NCBI RefSeq assembly: GCF_000299875.1
Contig: NZ_AMRK01000020.1
Location: 1-34,697 of the forward strand
Direction: 5' to 3'
Source: Celeribacter baekdonensis B30
GTDB taxonomy: Bacteria; Pseudomonadota; Alphaproteobacteria; Rhodobacterales; Rhodobacteraceae
Length of the DNA stretch: 34,697 nucleotides
The position numbers and the translations under genes are program-made. Below the pieces are notes generated by a model. That model was not told the origin of the DNA and ran no database searches. It saw nothing but the letters and a program-made list of their open reading frames with translations. Positions within the stretch are counted from its first letter, which is position 1. Each line of letters begins with the position of its first letter. Of the stretch, positions 30,736 through 34,697 are shown in pieces.

Positions 30736-31135
30736 GAAAACCTTTCAAGATCGCCTGGCGGAGGAAATCGACGAAGCTATCACGAACGCTTCAGACGAGG
30801 ATATTCGAAAAGAGGCTGAAGAGGCCGGGGAGGACATTGCTGCTTTCGGTGATCGCATGAGAGCTTGGCTGGAGACCGCGAAAGACGAGGTCGCCGAAAT
30901 GGCAATGAAGGAAGCCAAGGCCGCAGCTGAGCAAGGTCGTGCAACGCGCGACCAAAATGTCGTCTCCATGGCTCAACGCAGGCCTGCGAACAGGCCTGGC
31001 AACTTCATGCCCGATACGGTGGCCGCTCGTCATGGAAAGAAGCTGTCGGAGAGAGACAGAAAAGGGATCGAGAAGGACTTGGAAGACCTGTTCGACGATG
31101 ACGCTTGGCCTGACAAAAACGGCGATGAAGAATGA
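30722..31135 (+). CDS. Charged helical protein between sigma-like and ImmA/IrrE genes
   Basis: 137-aa soluble, highly charged helical protein (many Glu, Lys and Asp; coiled-coil-like about 5-75). No recognised domain, no signal peptide, no transmembrane segment. Its position, overlapping the sigma-like gene by 14 bp and the ImmA/IrrE gene by 4 bp, fits an anti-sigma factor or a substrate of the peptidase; that is a hypothesis only. Confidence 0.72.
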   Translation: MAKDKKTFQDRLAEEIDEAITNASDEDIRKEAEEAGEDIAAFGDRMRAWLETAKDEVAEMAMKEAKAAAEQGRATRDQNVVSMAQRRPANRPGNFMPDTVAARHGKKLSERDRKGIEKDLEDLFDDDAWPDKNGDEE

Positions 31136-31920
31136 CTCATTCTCCGCGTCGTGCTGAGGAGATCCTCCAGGCTTTGCGCCTGAAGCGACCGGAAGACATC
31201 AACCTTGAAGCCATTGCCTGGCTTCAAGGTGCCAAGGTTGACTACCGGGAAATGGACGGATGTGAGGCTTGCATCCATGGTCGAGCTGACGTCGGCCGCG
31301 CGATAATCGCCGTGAATGACGCGCATGGAAATCTACGGCGCCAGAGGTTCTCCCTCGCACACGAACTGGGGCACTGGGAATGGCACAGGGGAGAACATCT
31401 GTTTTGTGCAAAAGAGGATATCGGGGGTAGCAAGGGGCGGGAACGAGGAATGTCCCGAGAGAAGGGCGCCAACCGGTTCGCCTCAGAGCTGTTGATGCCG
31501 GAGTTCATGCTCAAGAGCGCTCTGAATGACTTCAAGAAATTCGATATGCGCACCGTCCGTCTTCTTTCGGACGCCTTTTCTGTCAGCAAGACGGCCATGG
31601 CGTATCGCTTGGTGGATCTGGATTTCGAGCCGAGCCTCCTGGCCTCTTACAGCCGCGGCGGCCTCAACTGGTTCAAGAGATCGAAGAGCGTCGGGGAGCG
31701 ATGGTTCCTGCGTCGAACACTTGACCCGCAGAGCAACGCTCACGATATCCTGCACAAGGGAGCCCGGGACGACATCTCGCTGTCTCTTATGGACGCGGAC
31801 ACCTGGTTCGATACAGAGGGCGCCGATCGGTATGAGCTTGCTGAGCAGTCGTTCCGTGTGGGTGACGACGAGGTCATGACCTTGCTGGTCCTGAAGAGCG
31901 AATACATGATGGCGCGATAA
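31132..31920 (+). CDS. ImmA/IrrE-family metallopeptidase
   Basis: 262-aa protease with the zincin motif HELGH (77-81) preceded by RFSLA, as in ImmA/IrrE (COG2856) peptidases, which cleave regulators such as ImmR or DdrO in response to DNA damage or other signals. The C-terminal part (about 120-262) is an unrecognised domain. The ATGA overlap with the previous gene indicates translation coupling. It is convergent with the small minus-strand genes that follow. The likely substrate is the neighbouring charged protein or the sigma-like protein. Confidence 0.88.
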   Translation: MTHSPRRAEEILQALRLKRPEDINLEAIAWLQGAKVDYREMDGCEACIHGRADVGRAIIAVNDAHGNLRRQRFSLAHELGHWEWHRGEHLFCAKEDIGGSKGRERGMSREKGANRFASELLMPEFMLKSALNDFKKFDMRTVRLLSDAFSVSKTAMAYRLVDLDFEPSLLASYSRGGLNWFKRSKSVGERWFLRRTLDPQSNAHDILHKGARDDISLSLMDADTWFDTEGADRYELAEQSFRVGDDEVMTLLVLKSEYMMAR

Positions 31921-31959
31921 AAATTCACAACCTCAATAGCTTCTTCACCCAGCAAGTGC

Positions 31960-32169
31960 TCAAGCTGACTTAAATTTACCCACGCTGTATTGACGAGATG
32001 CCTCAGACTGTCTCTCAAGCATGCGTTCGTACACCTGCCGCTCCTGCTCTAGATCACGTGCTTGGTCGGCTTGCGCTTCACGTTCACAGCCTTTCGCATA
32101 TCGCTTCAAAGCAATACATCTCTTGGGAAATGACAGTGCAGCGTTTGAGTTCAAGGTCAGTGGCTGCAT
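31960..32169 (-). CDS. Possible small coiled-coil protein
   Basis: 69-aa reading frame with a Glu/Arg/Gln-rich helical segment (RDLEQERQVYERMLERQSEA). It lies 12 bp after the WGR gene in the same direction. No family recognised and no clear ribosome-binding site, so it may be spurious. Confidence 0.35.
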   Translation of the reverse strand: MQPLTLNSNAALSFPKRCIALKRYAKGCEREAQADQARDLEQERQVYERMLERQSEASRQYSVGKFKSA

Positions 32170-32181
32170 CGGGCCGCTTCT

Positions 32182-32454
32182 TCAAATTTCGCCCAATAAT
32201 TTGTAGCCCCGCCGCTGCTTCGTCGCCGACAGCTTCATCAGAGCGTTGACCGCCCTGCCCTCGTCATCATGCTGTTCGATTAGCATCTGCCCTCTATACC
32301 CGATACGGCCCCATTCCCGCACAAGGCATGCGCCGCCAAACAGGTCCGGCTGAACGCTCATTCGATAGAAGCGCCGCATGTTGAGAGACGGGTCGATCCG
32401 CTTGAGATCGACCGTTGTCGGGAACACTTCCATTTGCTGCGATATGTCGAACAT
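32182..32454 (-). CDS. WGR-domain protein
   Basis: 90-aa stand-alone WGR domain: NMRRFYRMSVQPDLFGG, the VREWGRIGY core, GRAVNALMKL and the basic end TKQRRGYKLL. WGR domains sense or bind nucleic acids in PARP-like and other proteins, and short single-domain forms are common on alphaproteobacterial plasmids; their role there is not established. GAGAGAGG (rc) before the start supports translation from 32454; a second ATG at 32433 is possible. Confidence 0.85.
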   Translation of the reverse strand: MFDISQQMEVFPTTVDLKRIDPSLNMRRFYRMSVQPDLFGGACLVREWGRIGYRGQMLIEQHDDEGRAVNALMKLSATKQRRGYKLLGEI

Positions 32455-32538
32455 GTTGTTGGCGCCTCTCTCCAGACCACAATATCAAGCGCTCTTCGAC
32501 GTTTCCACATTGTTCTGTCCCGAAAAGAAAGAGAGGGC

Positions 32539-33471
32539 TCACGCCCCCTTCTCGAACTTCATGACCGGGATGCCGAGCTTCTTGGCCTTGTCGGCGAGGT
32601 TTTCCTGGATACCGGTTCCGGGGAAGACGAGGACCCCGACCGGGAGCACATCCAGCATCGCGTCGTTGCGCTTGAAGGGCGCTGCCTTGGCGTGCTTGGT
32701 CCAGTCGGGCTTGAAGGCCACCTGCGTCACGCTGCGAGCCTCGGCCCATTTGGCGGCGATGAGCTCTGCGCCTTTGGGGCTGCCACCGTGCAGGAGGACC
32801 ATGTCGGGATACTTGGTCCGGACCTGGTCGAGCTTGCCCCAGATCAGGCGGTGATCGTTGAAATCGGTCCCGCCGGTGAGGGCGACCTTGGGACCAGCGG
32901 GCAGCATCACTTCGGTCTCGGCGCGGCGCTTGGCGGCCAGGAAATCGCGGCTGTCGATCAGAGCGGCGGTCATGTGCTGGCGGTTCACGATTGATCCGGT
33001 GCGGGGGCGCCAGGTCGATCCCGTGTGATGGACGAACTCGGTGGCGGCGTGATCGCGCATCATGTCCATGCAGTTGCGCCGTTCAACGAGAGTCAGGCCT
33101 TCGGCCGTCAGGCGCTCGAGTTCGACGGACTTCACTTCGGAGCCGTCCTGCTCGCGCTGGAGGCGGCGCTGCGCCTGCTCGTTCTCATCGAGCGTCCGCT
33201 CGATCCGGGCCGTGGCGCGGTGGAAGAGGTTGACCTGGCCCCAGAGCACCTCTTCGAGGTCGGGTTCCATACGGGTGTCTTCCAGGGTCGCGACGAGGGC
33301 GTCGAAGATGTCGGCGACGGCGACGGCGAGGCGCTGCCCATCGGGCATCGGGCGCGGATCGGGCCCGTCAAAGGGGCGATAGCCGTAGAGCTGGAGCTCG
33401 TCGAGCGCATGGGCGGTCTGGGATGCGCTATGGGCGGGTTCATACGCGTCGTCGTGGGTGTGGATCGTCAT
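32539..33471 (-). CDS. DUF2493 (SLOG-like) domain protein
   Basis: 310 aa. The C-terminal third is a DUF2493/YspA-like Rossmann domain: KVALTGGTDFND, VLLHGGSPKGAE, and GVLVFPGTGIQENL, the nucleotide-ligand type related to SLOG and TIGR00725 folds. The N-terminal two thirds are helical and charged with no recognised domain. Start at 33471 has GGAGG about 9 nt upstream. Such proteins are common next to Toprim/primase-like genes on alphaproteobacterial plasmids; a role in sensing a nucleotide signal is possible but unproven. Confidence 0.85.
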   Translation of the reverse strand: MTIHTHDDAYEPAHSASQTAHALDELQLYGYRPFDGPDPRPMPDGQRLAVAVADIFDALVATLEDTRMEPDLEEVLWGQVNLFHRATARIERTLDENEQAQRRLQREQDGSEVKSVELERLTAEGLTLVERRNCMDMMRDHAATEFVHHTGSTWRPRTGSIVNRQHMTAALIDSRDFLAAKRRAETEVMLPAGPKVALTGGTDFNDHRLIWGKLDQVRTKYPDMVLLHGGSPKGAELIAAKWAEARSVTQVAFKPDWTKHAKAAPFKRNDAMLDVLPVGVLVFPGTGIQENLADKAKKLGIPVMKFEKGA

Positions 33472-33833
33472 CGGTTTCTTGCCTCCGGGCCTGTCTCGTC
33501 CGCGCGTCATCCCGCGCGGCCTTCATGGGCAGACCCGAGCCGTCGGGGCGGTTGCCCCTTCACCCCGGCTTCACCGGGGCCGGAACAACGTGGAGGAGGT
33601 CGGCAGGGAAGCTATTTGTCTCGCGATGCAAAGGCGGCTTTGCCGCCGGCGGAAATAGCTTCCCTTCCGACCTTGCAGGGGCAACTGCTTTGACGGCCTG
33701 CCCATCTCTTGAAGGCCGCTCGGGTGACGGGTGGATGCGGAAGGCCCGGGATGGGGTGAGGACGACGATCCAAAGCCACGACTGGGATGCAGCCCCCTTC
33801 CCCGTACTCCCAGCCCCCCCTGCGCGATGCAGC
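33472..33833. other. Hairpin-rich intergenic region
   Basis: No credible gene. It contains a nested palindromic block: outer arms GTTGCCCCT (33551-33559) and AGGGGCAAC (33677-33685); inner perfect 12-bp arms GGGAAGCTATTT (33606-33617) and AAATAGCTTCCC (33653-33664), extendable outward by AGGTCGG with one mismatch. Two small hairpins lie inside (CCCCGG-CTTCA-CCGGGG at 33563-33579; GGCGGC-TTT-GCCGCC at 33633-33647). Could be an origin-like or regulatory structure or a structured RNA. Confidence 0.65.
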
Positions 33834-34697
33834 TCAGCTGGGCAGGCGATGCCGATCCTCTGGCCCGATCTGACCCGCCAGATGCTGGCGCAGCGCGTCC
33901 TTGCCGTTTGCCCGAAGATCATCGTTGAAATCCCCGAGCCGCGGCTCCAGCACGCGCACGTGCACCCCGACCTCGGAGGCTCTGGCGCTCAACTTCTCTG
34001 CCGCGCGATGCCCGGCCGGATCGCGATCGATGGCGATGTAGAGGCGCTGGAGCCCCTCCGGCAGCAGAACCGCCCCGAGGTGTCCCGACGAGAGCGCCGC
34101 CCAGACGGGCAGACCTGGGATTGCCTCGGACAGGGACAGCATGGTCTCGATGCCTTCGCCGATGACGAGGATGTCATCCTGCGGGGTCAGCCTGACAGCA
34201 TTGCCGAGGAGGTGACCCATAGCCCGACGCTCTGGCTTCACTGCCGCCTTCCCCTGCCCGTCAGCGGCCAACCAGGTGCGATGCACGCCCTGAACGGCCC
34301 CTGCCCCATCGGTAACCGCCGCGATCATCGCCGGTCTGGGGATGTTCCGGGTCTGCCCCTCTTCCCGATGCCAGCACTTCGGGTGGAAGCGTAAGGCGCC
34401 GTTCGCCCCGAATTGGGTGATGCCTCGGGAACGGAGGTAGGTCTCAGCAAGCGTGCCTGTGATCGGGTTCGAGGCAGCGAACAAACGCGCCGCCGCCGCA
34501 GGAGTGCCACCGAGCGCCTTGGCCTTCCTCGGCTCTTGCCTATCCGGGACGACCGGCTGCGGACGGCCAAGATGCGCTCGGGCCTCGGCGAGAAGGTCGG
34601 GGAAGCGCGTGATCCCCATCCGGGCGCGGATGATGTCCAAGAGATCGCCATGCTCGCCTGTGGCCCCATCCGTATTATGTGGAATTCCACATAATAC
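33834..34697 (-). CDS. Toprim-domain protein (DUF7146-like), 5' end cut by window edge
   Basis: The visible part is 287 aa and open to the right edge; the true start is outside the window. The C-terminal portion is a Toprim domain: IGEGIETMLSLSEAIPGLP, then the acidic pair in YIAIDRDPAGHR, as in DnaG-type primase-like proteins and replication helpers of plasmids. The segment TDGATGEHGDLLDII resembles the stretch joining the N-terminal zinc-finger region to the middle domain in such proteins. The frame enters a 26-bp palindrome at its upstream end, and the residues it encodes there do not look like the family, so the gene may be broken by an element junction. Confidence 0.8.
   Translation of the reverse strand, partial: VLCGIPHNTDGATGEHGDLLDIIRARMGITRFPDLLAEARAHLGRPQPVVPDRQEPRKAKALGGTPAAAARLFAASNPITGTLAETYLRSRGITQFGANGALRFHPKCWHREEGQTRNIPRPAMIAAVTDGAGAVQGVHRTWLAADGQGKAAVKPERRAMGHLLGNAVRLTPQDDILVIGEGIETMLSLSEAIPGLPVWAALSSGHLGAVLLPEGLQRLYIAIDRDPAGHRAAEKLSARASEVGVHVRVLEPRLGDFNDDLRANGKDALRQHLAGQIGPEDRHRLPS
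34672..34697. repeat. Perfect 26-bp palindrome at the window end
   Basis: Two exact 13-nt halves: GTATTATGTGGAA (34672-34684) and TTCCACATAATAC (34685-34697). It is AT-rich compared with the surroundings and lies in the reading frame of the Toprim protein. Candidate attachment site, terminal repeat or assembly break; see findings. Confidence 0.6.

Noticed and set aside
1-34697. CRISPR array, tRNA, rRNA or intact insertion sequence
   Set aside because: No regularly spaced direct repeats, no tRNA or rRNA-like sequence noticed, and no transposase gene recognised.

Overview
The window is GC-rich and gene-dense, and looks like part of a conjugative plasmid or integrative conjugative element of an alphaproteobacterium, most likely from the Rhodobacterales. 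The basis is the VirB/VirD4-type secretion cluster with its MOBP relaxase, the VirC1/VirC2-like pair and the general protein style. No replication initiator, ParB or integrase is visible, so plasmid versus integrated element cannot be decided here.

Layout. (1) 12-4207, minus strand: a periplasmic copper-handling operon (His-rich secreted protein, small lipoprotein, TolC-like efflux lipoprotein, multicopper oxidase, cupredoxin, CusF-like chaperone). (2) 4454-4738: a small secreted protein read divergently from the transfer genes. (3) 4927-16222, plus strand: a nearly gapless type IV secretion operon in the order small protein, lytic transglycosylase (VirB1-like), VirB2, B3, B4, small lipoprotein (VirB7-like position), a VirB5-like shell carrying a lytic transglycosylase domain, VirB5, B8, B9, B10, B11, secreted protein, VirB6. 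(4) 16343-17062: a NicO/UreH-type metal transporter placed as cargo inside the transfer region. (5) 17376-22246, minus strand: VirD4 coupling protein, relaxase and MobC in overlapping genes. (6) 22247-22798: a non-coding, hairpin-rich segment with an oriT-like inverted repeat, followed on the plus strand by a VirC1/ParA ATPase and a VirC2-like protein. The divergent mob/virC arrangement resembles virD/virC of Ti plasmids.

(7) 24333-34697 is accessory DNA: a small unknown protein, a Fic-family AMPylase-like protein whose ribosome-binding region lies inside a dyad, a Cys-cluster protein and an XRE-type regulator. Then comes the most interesting locus. At 27295-29982 (minus) a four-gene operon encodes a tandem ubiquitin-like protein ending in Gly-Gly-Ala-Ala, an E2-like protein, a JAB-peptidase/E1 fusion and a DUF6527-like zinc protein. 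Divergent from it, across a 162-bp AT-rich gap, is a three-gene operon (30145-31920) encoding a sigma-factor-like protein, a charged small protein and an ImmA/IrrE metallopeptidase. Together they look like a bacterial ubiquitin-like conjugation system with a protease-controlled transcription switch, plausibly a defence or stress module. The link between the two operons is inferred from position only.

(8) The right end holds a coiled-coil small protein, a WGR-domain protein, a DUF2493 protein, a strongly palindromic non-coding block (33551-33685), and a 5'-truncated Toprim protein gene that runs into a perfect 26-bp palindrome at the very last base. Working picture: a self-transmissible element carrying copper/metal-resistance cargo on one side and a defence-like accessory island on the other. 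Several starts rely on TTG (10246, 23529) or probably CTG (4738).
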